Part shown: positions 59,208 to 64,000 of the stretch, one piece after another
Layout: every line of letters starts with the position of its first letter
How positions within the stretch are numbered: position 1 is the first letter of the stretch
Source: Hymenobacter sp. BRD128
GTDB lineage: Bacteria > Bacteroidota > Bacteroidia > Cytophagales > Hymenobacteraceae
Reading direction: 5' to 3'
Assembly: GCF_013256625.1 (NCBI RefSeq)
Contig: NZ_CP053908.1
Coordinates: 2,294,001-2,358,000 of the forward strand
DNA: 64,000 bases
The notes under the pieces: generated by a model
What the model saw: only the letters and a program-made list of their open reading frames with translations
The model's database searches: none
What the model was told of the DNA's origin: nothing
Translations under genes and position numbers: made by a program

Positions 59208-59426
59208 CTAGTCATAGCCGCATTCGATGCCGATTGCTTCCGCCTGCGCACGAAGTTCAGCGGCTACCCGGTCGGGCAATTCCAGCATGACCGGTCGCTT
59301 TGCCAGCACCCGTTGGACCACTACCCGGGCCCTAGCTACCCCTAAGGCTGCGAGCTTACAAAGTAGTAGCGTAAATACCTCTTGGTGAGCACACACTTGC
59401 CAGCTGTAAAAGGTCAGCTTTTTCAT
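59208..59426 (-). CDS. Hypothetical protein, L7/L12-C-terminal-like pattern
   Basis: A 72-aa protein. The order LCKLAALGVARARVVVQRVLAKRPVMLELPDRVAAELRAQAEAIG recalls the C-terminal fold of ribosomal protein L7/L12 (helix, strand, helix with an AxELxxxxEAxG end). This is only a pattern likeness and may be chance. It is upstream of the 85-aa gene on the same strand. Confidence 0.45.
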   Translation of the reverse strand: MKKLTFYSWQVCAHQEVFTLLLCKLAALGVARARVVVQRVLAKRPVMLELPDRVAAELRAQAEAIGIECGYD

Positions 59427-59518
59427 TTTGTAAAGAAACGTTGTGCGGACGAAGTAGCCAGAGGAGTGGGCATGAAAAAGCCCCGCTGGTGGGCGAGGCT
59501 ATATTTAATCGACTCGCC

Positions 59519-60007
59519 TCACTTTTTAAAATCTATTTCGACTACTCTAAAAAGAATATACAGGCAACGAGTAATTGAAAGTATGATTTCTATCAGTCCT
59601 ACAACACTTAGTAGGCTAATCCAACGGAGAGGCAAATTAGCGCCAAAAATCATCCCTAAATACAGAACAAGAGTACAGATGACCAAACCAATTATAGCTC
59701 CCTTGAATACACCTACAATATCACGATAAGCAGGACCATTAAAAATTATTTCCATTCCGCTCATCGATTCCATTATTCCTTTTGAAGCCACATTTGCCCT
59801 GAATGTGACAATAATTGTCAAGGCAGCCAGAATAAATCCAGCCAAAGAAACCGCAGTGCCCGCAAGACTGGAAATAACACTCCCTCTTTCGAAAGAACTC
59901 AACGGTAAACGACCTGCCCAAAAGTGCAGCACTCCTACTATCACAATGGAAATAGCAATATCACACTTAAGTGAATGGCGCAAATAGGAGTCTAGAATTC
60001 TATTCAT
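59519..60007 (-). CDS. Four-helix membrane protein of a two-gene module
   Basis: A 162-aa protein with four membrane helices: DIAISIVIVGVLHFWAG, SLAGTAVSLAGFILAALTIIVTF, GAIIGLVICTLVLYLGMIFG and WISLLSVVGLIEIILSITRCLYIL. Its ATG directly follows the TAG of the 320-aa gene (no spacer), so they are coupled. The DNA is clearly AT-rich compared with the tail genes. A soluble protein of about 300 aa plus a small four-helix membrane protein recalls RexA/RexB and Kiwa defence pairs in architecture; I see no sequence proof of either. Confidence 0.65.
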   Translation of the reverse strand: MNRILDSYLRHSLKCDIAISIVIVGVLHFWAGRLPLSSFERGSVISSLAGTAVSLAGFILAALTIIVTFRANVASKGIMESMSGMEIIFNGPAYRDIVGVFKGAIIGLVICTLVLYLGMIFGANLPLRWISLLSVVGLIEIILSITRCLYILFRVVEIDFKK

Positions 60008-60970
60008 CTAAATTAGTCGCTTGCGCTCTAACTCTGCTACCATTTTTTGGAAGATATCAGTTGAAATTAGTACACGTGAGCGGGGCCGCTTTTGTACCCT
60101 TATTCTACTCTTTATCTTATCTTCCAACAAGTCAAACTCATCTAGGTTCCCATTTTTATCCCTATCTTCTGCCTTAACTCGAAATACCTTAAACGCATCC
60201 ATCTTGGTGGGATTTCGCGTGAATGCCCGCACTATCGAATCTACTACTTCACGCGCACTCGCTGTGGCGGTTTTACTTCTATAATCAAGCTTGGGTTTAA
60301 GTGTAATCATCTCAGAATCAAACAGTTCATTAGCTGCGGCTAATGTAGTCGCTAGTCCTTGATTCATAGTAGCAACCTGCTGAACATTCTCACGAAATAC
60401 TCGAACATCCATCTCTGAGATTCGCCCCATACGGCGCTCAATCTGCCGAAGCGTATCGGCTGAAATAATCCTATTTACTACAACGGCTAATAGCCCAGCT
60501 TGGCGGCCTATGTGTTCAAGATAGAACCGCAAGTCTGCTGCCTTTGGACCTACATCATTATATTCCAGTGCAAGGTGCTTTACTCGGTCGCGGTAAGCAA
60601 TGACAAAATGAGATGTTTCTAGTATTCCTTCGTCCTCCTCCGCTTCTATCTCCCTTGCAGTATCATCACTGAAATTACCAAGCTCTGGAAACAAGTCTGT
60701 TCGAATAGAACAAAGCTTCCCGTGAATCTGCTTAGATACTGGCTCAAAATGGACATCCTTAACGAAATATCGTCGGCCAGCTGATAGCCAATGTCTGTTT
60801 GGATTTAGCTGCTGCGAGAGATTAACGGCGAGATGGAATAGGCCTACAAAGTAGGTCTCTTGCTGTGCTGGCGTATCATCACTGAAGCTAAAGTGAATAT
60901 CGTAGTAGTGGATGGTTCGGTCTGCGTACTCTTGCTGAATCGGCACTACTGGCGCTGCTGGTGCATTCAT
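60008..60970 (-). CDS. Unknown soluble protein of a two-gene, possibly exclusion/defence, module
   Basis: A 320-aa protein from the ATG at 60970 (an upstream TTG would add 5). An N-terminal alpha/beta part (TIHYYDIHFSFSDDTPAQQE) leads to an acidic segment (FSDDTAREIEAEEDEGILET) and HFVIAYRDRVKHLALEYNDV, then long helices and a basic C-terminus (SRIRVQKRPRSRVLISTDIF). No enzymatic motif is visible. It precedes and is coupled to the four-helix membrane protein. It is transcribed from a promoter-like box at 61094-61101 through a leader with a terminator and a candidate antiterminator. Confidence 0.65.
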   Translation of the reverse strand: MNAPAAPVVPIQQEYADRTIHYYDIHFSFSDDTPAQQETYFVGLFHLAVNLSQQLNPNRHWLSAGRRYFVKDVHFEPVSKQIHGKLCSIRTDLFPELGNFSDDTAREIEAEEDEGILETSHFVIAYRDRVKHLALEYNDVGPKAADLRFYLEHIGRQAGLLAVVVNRIISADTLRQIERRMGRISEMDVRVFRENVQQVATMNQGLATTLAAANELFDSEMITLKPKLDYRSKTATASAREVVDSIVRAFTRNPTKMDAFKVFRVKAEDRDKNGNLDEFDLLEDKIKSRIRVQKRPRSRVLISTDIFQKMVAELERKRLI

Positions 60971-60983
60971 TATTGAGAGATAC

Positions 60984-61079
60984 AAAAAAGCCCGTGCGCT
61001 TGGCAGAGCGCAACGGGCTTATCCTCCAGCCGCGATTCGGCTAGTGGTGAAGTCGAAAGCTGCGTCTGCCAACGCGCAC
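60984..61079 (-). promoter_or_regulatory. Candidate transcription attenuator in the leader of the two-gene module
   Basis: On the minus strand a leader of about 115 nt runs from the -7 box to the ATG at 60970. A terminator hairpin with AAGCCCGT/ACGGGCTT and GCGCT/AGCGC stems ends in T6 (60984-61020), only 14 nt before the start codon. An upstream segment (61062-61079) is nearly complementary to the upper stem and loop of that terminator (60994-61011), including TTGGCAGA against TCTGCCAA. Pairing of the two would prevent the terminator from forming. This is the layout of an RNA attenuator; the trigger is unknown. Confidence 0.55.
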
Positions 61080-61093
61080 CTATGAAAGGTTCT

Positions 61094-61101
61094 CAAATAT
61101 A
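61094..61101 (-). promoter_or_regulatory. -7 box for the two-gene module
   Basis: TATATTTG on the minus strand fits TAnnTTTG. It predicts a start near 61087, just ahead of the candidate antiterminator. A clear -33 element was not seen. Confidence 0.45.
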
Positions 61102-61124
61102 CACGGACTCAGTAATATTGCCCT

Positions 61125-61277
61125 ATGCTCACCCACCACCGCCACCTTTACCTCACCCGCTGGCCTCGCCGCCTCGCCTTCGCCCTGGCCATCGCGCTGC
61201 TACTGGCTACTATCTGGCGCGGCTGGCGCGCGCTACATCCGGTCCCAGTAGTTGCGCCGAGTGGAGTACTTACATAA
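61125..61277 (+). CDS. Small single-helix membrane protein
   Basis: A 50-aa frame (MLTHHRHLYLTRWPRRLAFA then LAIALLLATIWRGWRALHPV). A basic lead, one membrane helix and a short Pro/Val tail. It ends directly before a strong terminator. It shares topology, but not clear sequence, with the 49-aa protein at 58468. Confidence 0.5.
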   Translation: MLTHHRHLYLTRWPRRLAFALAIALLLATIWRGWRALHPVPVVAPSGVLT

Positions 61278-61278
61278 T

Positions 61279-61312
61279 AAACAAGCCCCGGCCGTGTGGC
61301 TGGGGCTTGTTT
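61279..61312 (+). terminator. Terminator after the 50-aa membrane protein
   Basis: AAACAAGCCCC at 61279-61289 pairs with GGGGCTTGTTT at 61302-61312. It starts 2 bp after the stop codon. Confidence 0.85.
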
Positions 61313-61458
61313 ATTTAATACTGCTTGACCCCATTTGAAGCGGCGACCTCCCTTGCGGGTGCTCTTAGTCCGAGGCGTGAATTAAATCACTATCTAGCCT
61401 ATCTGAGCTACGTAACAGTATTGACAACGCAAATGCACGCTCTTACAGCCTAATAAGT

Positions 61459-62217
61459 TCACCTCGCTTGCTTCCAGCGCTGCAGCGCTTCCACGTCACC
61501 TGTTTGGAAGATGGGGGCCGCTGCTTGCAGGTCTGCCTCTGACCAGTGCCACCACTGTAGCTGTTCTAGGATAGCAATCTGAGCTTCACTAAAGCGCTTG
61601 CGGATTGTCTGTGCGGGCACCCCACCCACAATGGCGTACGGTGCAACGTCCTTTGTCACGACAGCGCCGGCCGCAATGATGGCCCCGTTGCCGATGGTCA
61701 CGCCACTTTTGAGGAAGACATTCGCGCCAATCCACACATCGTGGCCGATGTATGTATGCGGGTGTCCGTGGTAAACATCTTTTTCAGCGAAGCTAATTCC
61801 TACTACTGGGTAGCGCATATAAAAGGCCGGACTCGTACTAAGCAGGTGGGTTGGATGATTGCCGCTGCCAGTAGACAGTCCGTTTGCAATAGAGCAGAAG
61901 TTACCAATGGTAGTATCTCGTATTATGTTATTTGCGCCCGTATAAGAGTATTTTCCTATCGTAGAGCGCTCCAGAAGGGACTCTTCCCCCAGGTAGGCAT
62001 GACGCTCCAACGCGCTATTCTTCACTATTGAGCCTGTCCTGATAACTGCAAAAGCTGCCGCCGATGATTTTTCAACAATACTGGTCGGTTCGAAAGCAGT
62101 GGCCAAAGAAGGTTCGGCTGCGATGAGTTTGGCCTGGGTATTTGCTTGCTGATAAGTAGTTACCAACAGTCTTTTTAATTTACCACCTAGCAATCTGGCG
62201 AACCGAATTATACTCAT
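61459..62217 (-). CDS. Hexapeptide-repeat (CatB/Vat-like) O-acetyltransferase
   Basis: A 252-aa left-handed beta-helix acetyltransferase. The hexad repeats are clear in [40 protein letters not shown] and [64 protein letters not shown] is the insert loop of the xenobiotic acyltransferase group, where the catalytic histidine lies. It could acetylate a sugar (surface glycan) or a drug. It is prophage cargo near the right att site. The ATG at 62217 was chosen over a GTG at 62229. Confidence 0.82.
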   Translation of the reverse strand: MSIIRFARLLGGKLKRLLVTTYQQANTQAKLIAAEPSLATAFEPTSIVEKSSAAAFAVIRTGSIVKNSALERHAYLGEESLLERSTIGKYSYTGANNIIRDTTIGNFCSIANGLSTGSGNHPTHLLSTSPAFYMRYPVVGISFAEKDVYHGHPHTYIGHDVWIGANVFLKSGVTIGNGAIIAAGAVVTKDVAPYAIVGGVPAQTIRKRFSEAQIAILEQLQWWHWSEADLQAAAPIFQTGDVEALQRWKQAR

Positions 62218-62253
62218 AATAATTACCACTGTCAGCGCCCTAAAAGAGAGCTA

Positions 62254-62400
62254 TTAGTTGAAGTATTTACGCATTCCGCGCATTACGCCAATTGGCCATG
62301 TCACAAGCGCATAAAGCAGTATAACTAAGATAGGCTGCTTGCCCGCTTTCTGAAGCCCTAGTTGTTCCAGCAGTTGGGGCTTCTTTATTTCCGAAACCAC
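62254..62400 (-). CDS. Possible small membrane protein or gene remnant
   Basis: A 48-codon frame from GTG 62400 with a helix (KQPILVILLYALVTWPIGVM) and a basic end (MRGMRKYFN). It could be a small membrane protein, or the remaining C-terminus of a larger glycan-related gene next to the acetyltransferase. It lies in a 360-bp stretch with no other gene. Confidence 0.3.
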   Translation of the reverse strand: MVSEIKKPQLLEQLGLQKAGKQPILVILLYALVTWPIGVMRGMRKYFN

Positions 62401-62519
62401 TTCTCAAACTGCGCACTGCTCACCACCAGCGGCCCTGCGCCCGGGCTCACGTGCGCATGCTAGCCTGCTAGATTCCACGACAAACGTGCGGGTTTTCGAT
62501 GGTCATTTAAGCCTTGATT

Positions 62520-62542
62520 GGGTGCAAAAATGGGTGCAAAAA
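62520..62542. repeat. Candidate integrase arm-type sites, right end
   Basis: GGGTGCAAAAA occurs twice with a 12-bp period (62520-62530 and 62532-62542), matching the copy at 24849 inside the integrase gene. It is 39 bp from the right att core. Confidence 0.6.
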
Positions 62543-62544
62543 TT

Positions 62545-62579
62545 AAAAAAGGCCTCTAGTAGAGTACTAGAGGCCTTTT
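62545..62579 (-). terminator. Phage-supplied terminator for tRNA-Ser
   Basis: AAAAGGCCTCTAG at 62547-62559 pairs with CTAGAGGCCTTTT at 62567-62579, with T6 on the minus strand. It stands directly after the tRNA-Ser 3' end and replaces the host terminator now stranded at 24682-24726. Confidence 0.85.
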
Positions 62580-62580
62580 A

Positions 62581-62594
62581 GCGGAGAAGGGGGG
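62581..62594. repeat. Right attachment site core
   Basis: GCGGAGAAGGGGGG, identical to 24728-24741. It forms the discriminator, acceptor strand and part of the T stem of tRNA-Ser(GCT), so the tRNA stays intact after integration. Confidence 0.87.
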
Positions 62595-62669
62595 ATTCGA
62601 ACCCCCGGTAACCTTTAGAGCTACGGCAGTTTAGCAAACTACTGGTTTCAGCCACTCACCCACTTCTCC
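62582..62669 (-). tRNA. tRNA-Ser(GCT), prophage integration target
   Basis: An 88-nt class II tRNA on the minus strand. Acceptor GGAGAAG/CTTCTCC, discriminator G, anticodon loop TTGCTAA (anticodon GCT) and a long variable arm, which identifies serine. No CCA is encoded. Its 3' end is the prophage att core, and its terminator is phage-derived. Confidence 0.95.
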
Positions 62670-62710
62670 GTACGGGTGGCTTGCCAAGACCTCGCCGGCC
62701 TTAGCGGCTG

Positions 62711-62718
62711 CAAATATA
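62711..62718 (-). promoter_or_regulatory. -7 box of tRNA-Ser
   Basis: TATATTTG on the minus strand, 42 nt before the tRNA 5' end, fits TAnnTTTG. Confidence 0.45.
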
Positions 62719-62858
62719 CAGGGCGGGCCCGAATAGTTCTTAATCTTTCCCGAACTTTATTGCTTTCGTTGACGCAACTCTCTGCTAAGGAACGCGGTGG
62801 ATTCAGCCTTAGCCAGCCACGCTCTAGTTTTGCGGGCTCTCGGCCTTCCTTTGCGCGC

Positions 62859-63857
62859 ATGTTGACCTGGGCTTATCCTGATTTTTGGGCCGCTGCCGCC
62901 GGGCTGGCACTGGTGCTGCTACTGCTCGTCCTTTACACAGGACGCACAGCGCGGCTCGGGCGGCGGCTGGGGCTGGGCGTGGGCCGGCTAGCCTGGAAGC
63001 TGCCGCTGCGGCTGGTGGCTGGGGCGCTGCTGCTCATAGCCTGGCTCGGGCCGGCCCTGGGGGTGCGCCAGCAAGCAGTGCGCAGCAGCGGCCAGGATGT
63101 GTGGCTGCTGGTGGATGTGTCGCGCTCGATGGATGCCGCCGACGTGGCGCCCACCCGCCTGCTACGCACCCAGGCAGCCCTCAACGAAGTGGTAGCTGCT
63201 TTTCCGGCCGACCGGCTGGGGCTCATCGTGTTTGGCTCGCAGGCCTACGTGCAGTGCCCTTTAACGTATGACCAGGCTTCCTTGCAGCTGTTCTTGAATA
63301 CCCTGAGTACCCGGCTCACCGCGCCAGGCCCCACTACCCTACGGGCGCCGCTCGACTTGCTGCTGGCCCGGCTAGGGTCGGCCGCGCCCGCTAGCCCCAC
63401 CGGCCCGGCCCCGCCGCGCACCGTGGCCGCCGTGCTGGCCAGCGATGGCGAAGACTTTGGCGAAAACCTAGAACCGGTGCTGCAGACGCTGGGGCGCACC
63501 GGGGCGCGCGTGTATACCGTGGGCGTGGGCACAGCGGCGGGGGGGCCGGTGCCCGCGCCCGGGGGCCGCACCGGGCTGCGCGACGCCCAGGGCCGCCCCG
63601 TAGTGAGCCGCCTGCGCGAAGCACCACTGCTGCAAATAGCCGCCCGAACCGGGGGGCAGTACGTAGCCCTCAACGACCGCGAAAACGGCTTGGCTAGCCT
63701 GCTGACCAGCTTGCGTAACCTTCCCCCCGCCACCGTGGCCACTGCCCGCACCGTGGCCGTGGCCGATAACCGCTATCGCTATCCACTAGGTATTGCCCTA
63801 GCTTTATTACTGATTGACAGCTTGATAACGGTGCGCGTGCTGCGCCTGGAACTATGA
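62859..63857 (+). CDS. batB: VWA-domain membrane protein, BatB-like
   Basis: A 332-aa protein of the Bacteroides aerotolerance (Bat) type. Two N-terminal membrane helices (WAAAAGLALVLLLLVLYTG; VAGALLLIAWLGPALG) precede a von Willebrand A domain with the MIDAS motif LLVDVSRSMDAADVAPTRL and ADRLGLIVFGSQAYVQCPLT. A C-terminal helix (YPLGIALALLLIDSLITV) closes it. The next gene overlaps by ATGA and looks like BatC. The ATG at 62859 puts the first helix in place. It is the first intact host gene right of the prophage. Confidence 0.85.
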   Translation: MLTWAYPDFWAAAAGLALVLLLLVLYTGRTARLGRRLGLGVGRLAWKLPLRLVAGALLLIAWLGPALGVRQQAVRSSGQDVWLLVDVSRSMDAADVAPTRLLRTQAALNEVVAAFPADRLGLIVFGSQAYVQCPLTYDQASLQLFLNTLSTRLTAPGPTTLRAPLDLLLARLGSAAPASPTGPAPPRTVAAVLASDGEDFGENLEPVLQTLGRTGARVYTVGVGTAAGGPVPAPGGRTGLRDAQGRPVVSRLREAPLLQIAARTGGQYVALNDRENGLASLLTSLRNLPPATVATARTVAVADNRYRYPLGIALALLLIDSLITVRVLRLEL

Positions 63858-64000
63858 AAAGCTGGCTCATTCTATTTGTGTTACTAAGCACCGGCTTGCC
63901 AGGTTGGCGCTGGCTAACGCAGGTGCGCGAGCACAATGCGGCCCAGGCGCGGGCCCAGGCGGCCCTGGCCGGCGGCCACGCGCCCGAGGCAGTGTATTAC
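63854..64000 (+). CDS. BatC-like protein, N-terminal part (partial)
   Basis: The frame begins at an ATGA overlap with batB and runs off the window. The visible 49 residues are a signal peptide or anchor (MKSWLILFVLLSTGLPGW) followed by the start of a helical, Ala-rich region (REHNAAQARAQAALAGGHAP) that fits a TPR repeat. In Bat operons, batC (TPR protein) follows batB. The identity is inferred from context. Confidence 0.6.
   Translation, partial: MKSWLILFVLLSTGLPGWRWLTQVREHNAAQARAQAALAGGHAPEAVYY

Larger units (their letters stand above)
24742..62594. mobile_element. Prophage integrated in tRNA-Ser(GCT), about 37.85 kb
   Basis: The element lies between two copies of a 14-bp tRNA-Ser 3' sequence and carries a tyrosine integrase at the left end. 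It has a repressor/Cro-like switch, an antirepressor, both terminase subunits, a portal-MuF fusion, protease, capsid, contractile sheath and tube, tail chaperones, tape measure, baseplate, spike, fibres and a lysis cassette. Head genes are Mu-like but no Mu transposase is present, and no replicative helicase or polymerase was recognised. Morons and cargo sit on the opposite strand between structural genes and at the right end. One tail-fibre gene appears frameshifted; otherwise the particle genes look complete. Confidence 0.93.

Noticed and set aside
59471..59510. Possible terminator beginning AAAAAGCCCCGCTGG
   Set aside because: Its first arm equals that of the terminator at 35166, but the second arm is degraded and does not pair well.
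24742..62594. Mu-like transposable phage
   Set aside because: Head genes are Mu-like, but there is no MuA/MuB, no short target duplication of the Mu type, and a tyrosine integrase with tRNA att sites explains the integration.

Overview
The window reads as chromosomal DNA of a high-GC member of the Bacteroidota, most likely Hymenobacter or a close relative (inference). The reasons are the TAnnTTTG-type -7 promoter boxes, the general lack of strong Shine-Dalgarno sequences, the family content (GMC oxidoreductase plus gluconate dehydrogenase subunit 3, BatB/BatC, Ppk1/Ppx) and a very high density of the palindrome GCTAGC in the host part.

Host left flank (1-24.7 kb): the end of a BamA-like outer-membrane protein, a truncated RhuM gene, polyphosphate metabolism (ppx, ppk1), a UbiB-type kinase, DinB, a thioesterase/methyltransferase pair, a molybdopterin oxidoreductase with its cytochrome b partner, a DUF1223 protein, an ECF sigma factor with a zinc-finger partner, an amidohydrolase, a frameshifted penicillin acylase, a sugar-oxidation operon (gluconate dehydrogenase subunit 3, frameshifted GMC oxidoreductase, TIM-barrel isomerase), a guanine deaminase, RidA, a GNAT acetyltransferase, gyrB, and tRNA-Arg and tRNA-Pro. 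The host right flank (62.6-64 kb) holds tRNA-Ser(GCT), batB and the start of batC.

Integrated element (24.73-62.59 kb, about 37.85 kb): a prophage inserted into the 3' end of tRNA-Ser(GCT). It is bounded by a 14-bp direct repeat (24728-24741 and 62581-62594), and a tyrosine integrase sits just inside the left end. The layout is: integrase and accessory genes; a repressor/Cro-like divergent switch with operator-like palindromes; an early region (KilAC antirepressor, a probable DNA-binding protein, a PAPS-reductase-like PP-loop enzyme, small HTH and membrane proteins, an unusual tRNA-Ala); a leftward head-assembly block (terminase subunits, Mu gp36-like protein, portal fused to MuF, gpG-like protein, tail terminator) interrupted by opposite-strand morons; and a rightward late operon with protease-scaffold, capsid, lysis genes, contractile tail sheath and tube, a tail chaperone with a programmed -1 frameshift, tape measure, baseplate, spike and fibres. 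The right end carries cargo: small membrane proteins, a two-gene module with a 320-aa protein and a four-helix membrane protein behind a candidate transcription attenuator, and a hexapeptide acetyltransferase.

Head genes are Mu-like and the tail is Mu/P2-like, but there is no Mu transposase and no recognisable helicase or polymerase. The points most worth following are the attenuator-controlled RexAB/Kiwa-like two-gene module, the nested palindrome between the divergent structural operons, the frameshift site, the internally duplicated PP-loop enzyme and the C33 tRNA-Ala. Three ORFs are each broken by one missing base in a C4 run, which suggests a systematic homopolymer error in the assembly.
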